From: an uncultured Eubacterium sp.
GTDB taxonomy: Bacteria; Bacillota; Clostridia; Lachnospirales; Lachnospiraceae
Assembly (NCBI GenBank): GCA_900552795.1
Contig: USBB01000002.1
Coordinates: forward strand, 124,001-188,000
Length of the DNA: 64,000 bases
Reading direction: 5' to 3'
The notes under the pieces are model-generated. The model worked only from the letters and a program-made list of their open reading frames with translations, had not been told where the DNA came from and did not search any database. This document shows positions 37,008 to 45,485 of the stretch, in pieces. A program made the position numbers and the translations under genes. The number at the start of each line of letters is the position of its first letter. Within the stretch, counting starts at the first letter, position 1.

Positions 37008-37997
37008 ATGTCATCTTATAACGGACTTATTGATTTACATGTTCATCTTGACGGTTCGTTGTCTCCTGATACAGTTCGCTATCTTGCAGATATGCAGAAT
37101 ATCAGCCTGATAGAGGGCAAAGACAACAAAGATATCAGTACTTTGGAATTGGACAAAAAACTCAAAATAAATGAAAACTGCCATAATTTAAAAGAATATC
37201 TTGAAAAATTTGATTTCACATTACCGCTGTTACAATCTGAATGGTCCATTGAGCAAAGTGTATACAGACTCCTCAAGGAACAGTCATATCAGGGCCTTAT
37301 TTACAGCGAAATAAGGTTTGCGCCACAGCTTCATACAAGAAATGGTCTTTCCATGAGGAAAGTTGTCTTAGCCGCGCTGAAAGGACTCGCTGCCGCAAGA
37401 CAAAATCTGCCGATAGGTGCAGCACTTATTTTGTGCTGCATGCGCGGAAAAGACAACGCGGTACAAAATGAAGAAACAATTAAGCTTGCAGCTGAATTTA
37501 AAAATTCCGGCGTTGCGGCTGTTGACCTTGCTGGTGATGAATACCATTTTAAAACAGACAATTATCAAAATATATTCAGTCTGGCAAATAAGCTTAATGT
37601 TGCAATGACAATACATGCAGGGGAAGCTGATGGCCCTGAAAGTATAAGAATGGCTCTTAAATGTGGAGCCAAAAGAATCGGTCACGGCATAAGAGCTGTA
37701 GAAGATAAAGAACTTGTTAAAATACTTGCAGAAAAACAAATTCCATTAGAGCTTTGTCCTACAAGCAATCTTAATACAAAGGTTGTGAAGGATATAAAAG
37801 ACTATCCTATCATGCAGTTACTTGATGCGGGGGTAAAAGTGACAATCAATACAGATAACATGACAGTGTCAGACACTACTGTTGCTAAGGAATTAAAGCT
37901 TATTCAAAATACTTTTGGTCTCAGTAACACTAAAATCGCCATATTGATAAATAATGCCAAAGAAGCAGCTTTTTTACCAAATTTAATCAAGGGGTAA
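37008..37997 (+). CDS. add: Adenosine deaminase
   Basis: 329 residues. H11-V-H13-LDGS binds zinc, HAGEADGPE carries the catalytic His/Glu, and NTDN stands for the usual NTDD/P. It converts adenosine to inosine in purine salvage. ATG at 37008 is six bases after GGAG. It probably shares a transcript with the RelA/SpoT-domain gene 41 bp downstream, linking nucleotide salvage and nucleotide signalling. Confidence 0.93.
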   Translation: MSSYNGLIDLHVHLDGSLSPDTVRYLADMQNISLIEGKDNKDISTLELDKKLKINENCHNLKEYLEKFDFTLPLLQSEWSIEQSVYRLLKEQSYQGLIYSEIRFAPQLHTRNGLSMRKVVLAALKGLAAARQNLPIGAALILCCMRGKDNAVQNEETIKLAAEFKNSGVAAVDLAGDEYHFKTDNYQNIFSLANKLNVAMTIHAGEADGPESIRMALKCGAKRIGHGIRAVEDKELVKILAEKQIPLELCPTSNLNTKVVKDIKDYPIMQLLDAGVKVTINTDNMTVSDTTVAKELKLIQNTFGLSNTKIAILINNAKEAAFLPNLIKG

Positions 37998-38038
37998 CGG
38001 TATAAAAGCATAATTGAAGGTAAAGATGGGAGAAATAT

Positions 38039-39877
38039 ATGTGTAATTCAAAGGTAAACGAACTATTTTGCAGAGAAAATGTCGAAAAAATAAAAGTACC
38101 TGAAGTTGTCTTAAGCGATTTATTAAGTATTCTTGAAGAAAAGCTTAAGCGCGCCGGTTTTTACTACAGACTGGCTTACAGAATCAAATCTGTTGACTCT
38201 ATAATTGATAAGCTTATATTAAAAGATTACAAAAGGGCGGGCAGCGAAAATGCAGATAAAAAAATGCAGGATTTAGTAGGTATACGAATACTTCTGTATT
38301 TTGAAGACGATGTAAATATCTGCAAAAATCTACTTGATTCTTTATTTGCAGAACCCGGTGTATGGGAAACAACCGAAAACAATGAATATGAATTTAAAGC
38401 CATGAAGATAAACGGCATATTTAAGCTTCCTGGTTACTTAAGCAAAACTATTGTAAATCCCATGTTATCAGATTATATAGATGATACATTTGAAATACAG
38501 ATTCGTACAAATTTTCTGGAAGGATGGCACGAAATAGAGCATGATCTGCGCTACAAAGGCGCTGCATTCGGAATCGGAAACGAAGGGCTTGCAAGAAAAA
38601 TGAACAGTGTGCTCGCAACACTTGAGCTTTGTGACGACTGCCTTGTAAAGCTTCTTGAAGATTTAGGCCATCAGCACTACAAATCACATAAATGGAATGA
38701 CATGATTATATGCCACTATCGTTTAAAGCTTGACAGCGAACCTATACATCCTGAGGTAGCAAAATTATTTGATGAAAACACAGAGCTTGCAAAGCAATTC
38801 TTTAAATTTGACAGAGCAAAAGCCATTCGTACCTTATGGGATGACACGACAGATAAAGGTGAGGCACTTACCATCACCAATATTATCAAAATAGTCAACC
38901 AATTAGGACCAAACGATGAAAAGCTTAAAAATGTCCTTGGTGAAATAGAAAAAAGCAGGACAAATGAAGATATTTCAAACAAACGAAAACGTTTTGAGCC
39001 ATTTAAAAAATTCGGTATCTACAAAGTATTTAAAGCAAAAACATTTCTTGATACAAATACTTTATCCAAAGAGGATGCATTTAAAAAAGCTTCTCTTTAC
39101 ATATATTCATGGGTGCGTTCAAGATATAATGATGCTTTCGGTGACATTTCGGAAAATATAGAAAGCTACAGCTCAGCTATGCCGGGATATTCCGTAGATG
39201 TAATTTACAACGAAAAAGACTTATATTTTGAGGAAAAAACAACACACATTGACTCAAAAATTGCCAGCAGAATATGGATATCCCACGCAGTATTAAAGCA
39301 GCAGGGAGAGCATATTTTGTTTACGGTAACAAACGAATACTCTGAGCCGGCAGACCGTTACCGTGACAATGAAAACGTATTATTTTCCCGCCCGAACTTT
39401 TACGGAGAAATAGCGGATAATATAGGGATATGTGATGTCACAAGACTTAAAGAAAATGTTAAATATGTAAATAAAGATAATTACGACCAGTTTATCTCAC
39501 TTATAAACGCACCACAACGTCAATTTCCTGTTGTGGTATTTATGGGCCGCGATGAACGCTGGACAGACAAATTCGACATAAATTATTTTGCATATCTTGT
39601 AGGCTATTACGCACATATAAAAAGAATCGACGATGAAGACTGCATGAAGCAGTTTGTGACCGCTTTCGGACTCGACCTTTCCAAATATCACGATTCAATC
39701 ACGGTATTTTATCCGGGAAAAGCTCCGATAACAGATTACAGATCAGATATACTCGACACAACCTTTGAGGTTATAAAGCTTGAACAAAAAAAGTACTGGA
39801 ATGAAAACGGATGTCGTGCGTACAGACGCCAGCTTGTCGCACAAATAAGGGAAAATAACGTTGAAGAAAATGATTAA
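38039..39877 (+). CDS. RelA/SpoT-domain protein with an unusual long C-terminus
   Basis: 612 residues. Residues 25-210 form a (p)ppGpp synthetase-type domain: YRIKSVDS (R48, K50), DLVGIRI (D78) and FEIQIRT (E152), followed by EGWHEIEHDLRYK. The substrate-binding tyrosine is in GYLSKT (132-137), but the following His of the usual GYxSxH is Thr. There is no HD hydrolase, TGS or ACT domain. Residues 300-612 are an unfamiliar domain with PGYSVDVIYNEKDLYFEEKT and FPVVVFMGRDERW blocks. It may make (p)ppGpp or modify other substrates, as toxic small alarmone synthetases do. Start ATG follows GGGAGA. Confidence 0.7.
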   Translation: MCNSKVNELFCRENVEKIKVPEVVLSDLLSILEEKLKRAGFYYRLAYRIKSVDSIIDKLILKDYKRAGSENADKKMQDLVGIRILLYFEDDVNICKNLLDSLFAEPGVWETTENNEYEFKAMKINGIFKLPGYLSKTIVNPMLSDYIDDTFEIQIRTNFLEGWHEIEHDLRYKGAAFGIGNEGLARKMNSVLATLELCDDCLVKLLEDLGHQHYKSHKWNDMIICHYRLKLDSEPIHPEVAKLFDENTELAKQFFKFDRAKAIRTLWDDTTDKGEALTITNIIKIVNQLGPNDEKLKNVLGEIEKSRTNEDISNKRKRFEPFKKFGIYKVFKAKTFLDTNTLSKEDAFKKASLYIYSWVRSRYNDAFGDISENIESYSSAMPGYSVDVIYNEKDLYFEEKTTHIDSKIASRIWISHAVLKQQGEHILFTVTNEYSEPADRYRDNENVLFSRPNFYGEIADNIGICDVTRLKENVKYVNKDNYDQFISLINAPQRQFPVVVFMGRDERWTDKFDINYFAYLVGYYAHIKRIDDEDCMKQFVTAFGLDLSKYHDSITVFYPGKAPITDYRSDILDTTFEVIKLEQKKYWNENGCRAYRRQLVAQIRENNVEEND

Positions 39878-39906
39878 TCAACAAAAAAGAAAATGAGGAA
39901 TTTAAA

Positions 39907-40668
39907 ATGTATTATAGTGATATATCTGCTGTATCAAAAACAGCAGAAAACAAAGCTGATATATGTAACCACCAGCTTGGAAAATTTTTTATAAGAGCTA
40001 TTATGGCGGGCTTTTATATAGTAGTTGCAACAATTCTGTCAAATGTTACCGCTGCGGTATTATATCCTACATATCCGCAGTTTGCGAAAATTTTAGGCGC
40101 ACTTCTTTTTTCAATAGCTATTATTTTAATCGTTTTTATAGGCGGTGAGCTGTTCACCGGAAATAATATGACTATGGCTATAGGTTTTTATAATAAAACA
40201 TGCAGGGCGGCTGATGTTGCGAAAGTATGGATAGTAAGTTATATAGGCAACTTTGTCGGCGCATTTACATTGTCAGCCATTTTTGTTGCCAGCGGAGCAT
40301 CAAGGCAGATTATGACCGACTATTACAACAGCTTTATCTTCACAAAGCTTTCGGCAACACCTATTGAACTTTTACTAAGAGGTATTCTTTGTAACTTTAT
40401 GGTATGTCTCGCCGTCTGGACCGCAACAAGAATGAAATCAGAAAGCGGAAAACTTATAGTAATGTTTTGTGTCATTATGACATTTGTCGTATCCGGTTTT
40501 GAACACTGCGTTGCTAACATGGGAACATTTTCAATTGGTTATATGCTGCTTGGAGGTTTAGACTTAAATCTTATACTAAAGAGCATGATTTTTGTAACCG
40601 CAGGCAATATTATTGGCGGCTCTATTCTATTAGGAATGCCGCTTAAACTTATGAGCACAGAAAAATAA
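39907..40668 (+). CDS. Formate/nitrite channel (FNT family)
   Basis: 253 residues, six membrane helices. FNT hallmarks: GGELFTGNN, SGFEHCVANM with the conserved pore His, and GNIIGG. Given pflB/pflA 4 kb upstream, formate export (FocA-like) is the likeliest role, although nitrite or hydrosulfide cannot be excluded. It starts 29 bp after the RelA/SpoT-domain gene with ATGAGG upstream. Confidence 0.88.
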   Translation: MYYSDISAVSKTAENKADICNHQLGKFFIRAIMAGFYIVVATILSNVTAAVLYPTYPQFAKILGALLFSIAIILIVFIGGELFTGNNMTMAIGFYNKTCRAADVAKVWIVSYIGNFVGAFTLSAIFVASGASRQIMTDYYNSFIFTKLSATPIELLLRGILCNFMVCLAVWTATRMKSESGKLIVMFCVIMTFVVSGFEHCVANMGTFSIGYMLLGGLDLNLILKSMIFVTAGNIIGGSILLGMPLKLMSTEK

Positions 40669-40741
40669 ATACTTGCAATTTTATTATAATTGCAATAGGA
40701 TTAATAATAGTTTTCGATAATACGGAGGAATACAGATAATT

Positions 40742-42397
40742 ATGGATTATAAAAAGCTTGCAGATTTGTTATTTCCGGACATAACCAACACACCGGATTA
40801 TTATGAAGAAAAATTTCCATACAGAAAACTGCCTTCTAAGGCTGAAGTCACCAGAATGGCTCCAAGCCCTACAGGCTTTATTCATCTTGGCAATTTATAC
40901 AGCGCGCTTGCAGATGAGAGGATTGCACACAAAAACGGGGGCGTTTTTTACTTACGAATAGAAGACACTGACGAGAAACGTAAAGTTGACGGAGCAGTAG
41001 AAACAATAATCAATGCACTTAAGTACTTTAATATCGAGTTTGACGAGGGTGCCGGCTTTGACTCTAATGATACTCAAAACGCATACGGACCATATTTCCA
41101 GCGCCAGAGAGTTGATATATATCACACTTATGCCAAAAGCCTCGTTGAAAAAGGTTTAGCTTACCCTTGCTTTTGTGATGAAGAGCAGCTTGAAAGCGTA
41201 AGACAAAAACAGGAAGCCGATAAAGTTCTTACAGGATACTACGGTAAATACGCTGTCTGCAGAAACCTTTCATACGAGCAGATAGAAGAAAATATAAACG
41301 CAGGAAAGCAATATGTATTAAGACTGCGCTCACAAGGCAGTCCTGACAAGGAAATCACTTTTACAGACTCAATAAAGGGTGATATAAAGCTTCCAGAAAA
41401 TATTCATGACATAGTATTATTAAAAAAGGACGGTATTCCTACATACCACTTTGCACATGCCATTGACGACCATCTTATGCGCACAACAATGGTTATACGC
41501 GGCGGTGAATGGCTTGCGTCTGCACCTATACACTATGAACTGTTTAACGTTCTTGGCTTCAAAATGCCAAAATATGCCCACACTGCTCATTTAATGAAAT
41601 TTGATGAAGAAACCGGCGGTAAGCGTAAGCTCTCAAAAAGAAAAGATCCTGAGCTTTCTTTAGATTATTACAGAAAAGACGGATATCATCCATATTGTAT
41701 GAAAGTATATCTTATGACGCTTCTTAATTCCAACTTTGAGGAATGGCATGAGAAATTCCCTGATAAGGACATAAACGAATTTCCGTTCTCAGTTGATAAA
41801 ATGAACCAGTCAGGTGCATTATTTGATAAGGATAAGCTTCATAACATCTGCAAAAATGAATTATCAAAGCTTTCTGAAAATGAAGTATATGACTTCCTGT
41901 ATGACTGGGCATGTGAAAACGAGCCTGAAAAGAAAGAAATATGGTTTAAAGATAAGGAAAAGATGCTTGCCATATTAAGACTTTATATGGGCGTCGGCAT
42001 GAAGCGAAGAAGAAAAGACTTAGTTTTTGCAAAGCAGATATTTGAAATGATTTCATATTTCTTTGACACAGACAGTAACAGTGAATGTGATGATTTTAAG
42101 CAGAATAAGAATATTGTAAATGAAGTGCTTAAAGCATACCTTGAAAGCTATAACCATGATGACGACAACTCTGTGTGGTTTGATAAGCTTAAGGCAGTTG
42201 CCGACAAATTTGGATTTGCTTCAGACATGAAAGCATATAAAGCGGACCCATCGCAGTATAACGGAAGCGTTTCAGATATTGCTGAAATCGTAAGAATTGC
42301 AGTTACAGGTCGTGCAAACACACCTGATTTATGGTCAATAATTCACATTATGGGACAGGACCAGATGCGTGACAAGATACTGAGTAAAATTGCATAA
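40742..42397 (+). CDS. gltX: Glutamyl-tRNA synthetase
   Basis: 551 residues, class I synthetase that charges tRNA-Glu. The HIGH-type motif is in PSPTGFIHLGN, the KMSKS-type in KLSKRKD, and IEDTDEKR lies in the catalytic fold. The C-terminal anticodon-binding part is longer and less standard than in Bacillus GltX. Whether it also charges tRNA-Gln cannot be told here. No T-box precedes it. Confidence 0.95.
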   Translation: MDYKKLADLLFPDITNTPDYYEEKFPYRKLPSKAEVTRMAPSPTGFIHLGNLYSALADERIAHKNGGVFYLRIEDTDEKRKVDGAVETIINALKYFNIEFDEGAGFDSNDTQNAYGPYFQRQRVDIYHTYAKSLVEKGLAYPCFCDEEQLESVRQKQEADKVLTGYYGKYAVCRNLSYEQIEENINAGKQYVLRLRSQGSPDKEITFTDSIKGDIKLPENIHDIVLLKKDGIPTYHFAHAIDDHLMRTTMVIRGGEWLASAPIHYELFNVLGFKMPKYAHTAHLMKFDEETGGKRKLSKRKDPELSLDYYRKDGYHPYCMKVYLMTLLNSNFEEWHEKFPDKDINEFPFSVDKMNQSGALFDKDKLHNICKNELSKLSENEVYDFLYDWACENEPEKKEIWFKDKEKMLAILRLYMGVGMKRRRKDLVFAKQIFEMISYFFDTDSNSECDDFKQNKNIVNEVLKAYLESYNHDDDNSVWFDKLKAVADKFGFASDMKAYKADPSQYNGSVSDIAEIVRIAVTGRANTPDLWSIIHIMGQDQMRDKILSKIA

Positions 42398-42440
42398 CAA
42401 ACATAAAACTTTGTGCCTGCGGCGCAAGTTGCTTTAAAGT

Positions 42441-42508
42441 AAAAAAGGACTCTGTTATTAAACCCGTTTAGTACTCAAAACGTATATAATAATAGAGTTC
42501 TTTTTTTG
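42441..42508 (+). terminator. Terminator after gltX
   Basis: A long stem with G-U pairs (42441-42460 with 42487-42506) ending in T7. Confidence 0.75.
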
Positions 42509-42573
42509 ATTAATACTGAATAAAAAGATATATAAAATTCACACAACAATTTTATATTAAGAAAAATAGGCAC

Positions 42574-42700
42574 AAAAAAACGCCCTAAGGCGTCAATTTG
42601 CGAAATATAGCCACGGCCGCCTTTGTTAAGAGGGGGGATGTGGAGGCGACCGTTACTATATATCAAAAATGAGAGGTTGTCATAATTATAGTTGCGGTGG
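42574..42700 (-). ncRNA. Candidate structured small RNA, antitoxin-like
   Basis: Reading leftward: a 7-bp stem with one G-U pair (42645-42651 with 42615-42621) and then a compact terminator (stem 42593-42589 with 42584-42580, T7 on the minus strand). A TATAAT lies at 42690-42685. From memory, the sequence around 42611-42656 resembles 3' ends of antitoxin RNAs of holin-like type I toxin systems in Firmicutes. I find no toxin gene beside it, so it may be an orphan or remnant. The rest of the 430-bp gap holds the gltX terminator and a double palindrome. Confidence 0.33.
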
Positions 42701-42720
42701 TGCAACATAAAAATGAACTG

Positions 42721-42751
42721 GTAATATATTACCTACGTCGTAATATATTAC
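42721..42751. repeat. Two copies of a 12-bp palindrome
   Basis: GTAATATATTAC at 42721-42732 and again at 42740-42751, separated by seven bases. Each copy is itself a perfect palindrome; the centres are 19 bp apart, close to two helical turns. This is a classic operator layout, but it lies downstream of the GntR gene rather than at a visible promoter. Confidence 0.6.
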
Positions 42752-42828
42752 ACTATAAAATTTATATCATTATTTTCCGCATATGTCAATACACTTTTCG
42801 ACATATTATTACAGATTTTTTGTTTATT

Positions 42829-43503
42829 TTAAAAAAAATAAGGATAATTTTGCTCAACGATATTTTTATACTCAAAATACCGGTTTGTGTGACGGGTTGA
42901 TGCCCTATACGCTTCATCTTCGTCATGTTTAACCAGTGCATTTACAATATCATTATGGTCATCTCTTGGCATCTCAAACACCTTTGAATGAAGCAGAAGA
43001 ATCACAAAACGGTTGAACTGACAGGCATTACTGCTTATAACATCATACCAATATTGTTTATTGCACATTTCATATATATATTTGTGAAATGCACAATCAT
43101 ATTCATACATTTTTGTAATATTGCCAAGATCAGCATAATATTGAAGAATTGCTATATTTACACGCAGATTTTCCACATCTTTATCTGTAGCTATCCTGCT
43201 TGCACATCTTGCTGCCTCACCCTCAACAAGTGAGCGCATACCCAAAAACTCTTCTATAATCTCACTGTTTATCTTAGTAACATAAGTTCCGCTCTTTGGA
43301 TGAATATCTATCAATTTCTTTTGATTTAATTCAAGAATTGCCTCTCTTATCGGCGTCCTGCTTACACCAAGCATCTGGCTAAGCTGGCTTTCAGCAAGTT
43401 TTTCTCCCGGTTTTAAATTCAAATATGTAATATTATAAAGAAGTGTACGAAAAGCATATTGTTTTGCCGTCTCTGCTGTTTCTCTTTGTAAAATATCTAT
43501 CAT
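42829..43503 (-). CDS. GntR-family regulator (FCD/FadR type)
   Basis: 224 residues: an N-terminal winged helix-turn-helix (36-58, QLSQMLGVSRTPIREAIL) and a C-terminal FCD domain that binds metal and a small acid, with metal-ligand pattern D-x3-H (DCAFHKYI), DDHNDI and STRHTNRY. Such proteins control sugar-acid or organic-acid genes. It is divergent from a PfkB kinase gene, which it may regulate together with itself. Confidence 0.9.
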   Translation of the reverse strand: MIDILQRETAETAKQYAFRTLLYNITYLNLKPGEKLAESQLSQMLGVSRTPIREAILELNQKKLIDIHPKSGTYVTKINSEIIEEFLGMRSLVEGEAARCASRIATDKDVENLRVNIAILQYYADLGNITKMYEYDCAFHKYIYEMCNKQYWYDVISSNACQFNRFVILLLHSKVFEMPRDDHNDIVNALVKHDEDEAYRASTRHTNRYFEYKNIVEQNYPYFF

Positions 43504-43618
43504 AATTTAATATCTGAACCTCTTAACACAATTTAATTAAACTTTATATATAAATAATAAATTATCTTCCATATCTTTGCAATAATAAGTTTAAATTGTT
43601 TCATTTTCAATAATACAC

Positions 43619-43647
43619 TTTAAGATAAGAAACTATTATGTTAAAAT
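43619..43647 (+). promoter_or_regulatory. Promoter for the PfkB-type gene
   Basis: TTTAAG, 17-bp spacer, TAAAAT with a TGT extension, 40 bp before the start. The -35 is weak. Confidence 0.4.
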
Positions 43648-43686
43648 AACAGAAGTTCAAAATAACATCACAGAAATGAGTATTTT

Positions 43687-44616
43687 ATGATTTATACAGT
43701 TACATTAAATCCATCTCTCGATTATATAATGACTGTCGAAGATTTTAGAAAAAACCAAATAAACAGAAGTCTGAGCGAATATATACTGCCAGGCGGAAAA
43801 GGTATTAATGTATCTGCCGTTTTAAATAATTTAGGCATTGAAAATATCGCTTTAGGATTTACCGCCGGATTTACCGGCAACCGAATAAAAAAATTGCTTG
43901 ATGAATATGGTGTAAAACATTGTTTTACCGATATAAATAGTGGATTTTCACGAATCAACGTAAAAATATGCGATAATTTAAATACAGTTAATGAAACACA
44001 GATTAACGGAACCGGTCCGCATATTTCACACAGCGATTTAGAACGTCTTTTTAACAGCTTAGACTGCCTTTTACCTGACGATATTCTTGTTTTGTCAGGA
44101 AATGTACCGAAATCTTTACCTGACACAATATATATGTCAATCATGGAAAAACTGACAGAACATAAAACTAAAATTATAGTAGATGCACAAAACAGCGCCC
44201 TGTTAAACACACTTAAGTTTAAACCATTTCTTATAAAACCTAATAATTACGAACTGGGGGAACTTTTTAATGACACGGTTAACAATTTTTATACAGCACA
44301 AAAATACGCAGTAAAGCTTAAAGAAATGGGAGCAGTAAACATACTTGTTTCTATGGGCAGTAACGGTGCACTCCTTTTAGCCGAAAATGACAAGGTATAT
44401 AAGGCAAAAGCTCCGTCAGGCTCCGTTATCAACACAATAGGTGCAGGTGACTCAATGATTGCAGGATTTATTTATGGTTACCTTAACACATACTCTTTTA
44501 AGGAAGCTTTAAAATATGGCATATGCGCCGGAAGTGCAAGTGCATTTTCAAAAACACTCGCAACAAAACAACAGATTATAGATTTATATACTCAATATGA
44601 AATTATTTCAGAATAG
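43687..44616 (+). CDS. PfkB-family sugar-phosphate kinase, 1-phosphofructokinase-like
   Basis: 309 residues. TLNPSLDYIM and PGGKGINVSAVL at the N-terminus and GAGDSMIAGF (catalytic Asp) at the C-terminus place it in the 1-phosphofructokinase/tagatose-6-phosphate kinase branch. No fructose PTS gene is next to it, so the substrate is open. It heads a run of four tightly packed genes (PPase-NUDIX, ThiE-HAD, mnmA). Confidence 0.85.
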   Translation: MIYTVTLNPSLDYIMTVEDFRKNQINRSLSEYILPGGKGINVSAVLNNLGIENIALGFTAGFTGNRIKKLLDEYGVKHCFTDINSGFSRINVKICDNLNTVNETQINGTGPHISHSDLERLFNSLDCLLPDDILVLSGNVPKSLPDTIYMSIMEKLTEHKTKIIVDAQNSALLNTLKFKPFLIKPNNYELGELFNDTVNNFYTAQKYAVKLKEMGAVNILVSMGSNGALLLAENDKVYKAKAPSGSVINTIGAGDSMIAGFIYGYLNTYSFKEALKYGICAGSASAFSKTLATKQQIIDLYTQYEIISE

Positions 44617-44627
44617 GCGGTAAAATA

Positions 44628-45485
44628 GTGGAAATTGATAATAACAACATTTACAAAGTTACGATAGACAGGCCCATGGGAAGCTCTCACCCAGATTATC
44701 CTGCTTTAATATATCCTGTTAATTACGGATACATAAGTGGAATAATTGCACCGGATGGTGAAGAACAGGACGCATATATATTAGGTGTTGATGTACCGGT
44801 TCATGAATTTACCGGCAGACGCATTGCGATAGTCCACAGACGTGACGATTTAGAAACTAAGTGGATTATCGTTCCTGAAAATATTGTTTTTAACAAACAA
44901 CAGATTGAAGAAATGATTTATTTTCAGGAGCAGTATTATGACAGCTACGTAGAAATGCTCAATGACGAAATGTGGGATGCCTTTGATGAACACGAAAACT
45001 ATCTTGGTTACCAGATAAAACGAAGCATGGCAAAGGATTTACCTGAAGGGGTATATCATATTGTTGTAATGGTATATACAAAAACAAGAGATGGTAAAAT
45101 ACTTGTCACCCAGAGAGCAAGAAATAAGACCTATCCGTTAAAATGGGAAATAACCGGCGGCTCTATAGTAACAGGAGAAACTCCTGTTGAGGGTGCTGCA
45201 AGGGAACTTTCCGAGGAAACCGGAATCTTACAGACTTTGGAAAATTTCAGGGAAATTTATGTGCATGTTGATAAAATAAGACATTGTATATACCATTGCT
45301 ATCTTACATGTATACCCAAAGAGGTACCTGTTAAACTTCAGATGGGTGAAACTATGGATTACCGCTTTCTTGATTTTACTGAATTTAACAAACTTGTCCT
45401 CTCAGACCGTTTCGTTCTGTCAGAGCAGTCAAGATATATTTTGCATAAAGAATTGATGGAGGAAGTTTTAAATGAAAATAACTGA
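44628..45485 (+). CDS. Inorganic-pyrophosphatase-like / NUDIX fusion
   Basis: 285 residues. Residues 1-120 resemble a family I inorganic pyrophosphatase (HPDYPALIYPVNYGYISG, then DGEEQDAYIL). Residues 140-270 are an IPP-isomerase-like NUDIX domain with a perfect box: G178-x5-E184-x7-RELSEETGI. NUDIX enzymes cleave nucleoside diphosphates linked to X, releasing products a pyrophosphatase could finish. GTG at 44628 has AGGCGG upstream. It overlaps the next gene by 14 bp. Confidence 0.8.
   Translation: MEIDNNNIYKVTIDRPMGSSHPDYPALIYPVNYGYISGIIAPDGEEQDAYILGVDVPVHEFTGRRIAIVHRRDDLETKWIIVPENIVFNKQQIEEMIYFQEQYYDSYVEMLNDEMWDAFDEHENYLGYQIKRSMAKDLPEGVYHIVVMVYTKTRDGKILVTQRARNKTYPLKWEITGGSIVTGETPVEGAARELSEETGILQTLENFREIYVHVDKIRHCIYHCYLTCIPKEVPVKLQMGETMDYRFLDFTEFNKLVLSDRFVLSEQSRYILHKELMEEVLNENN

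Noticed and set aside
42475..42708. A 77-codon minus-strand frame with an HIPPLNKGGRG segment
   Set aside because: It runs straight through a minus-strand terminator and the gltX terminator, has no ribosome site, and looks like a reading of the candidate small RNA.
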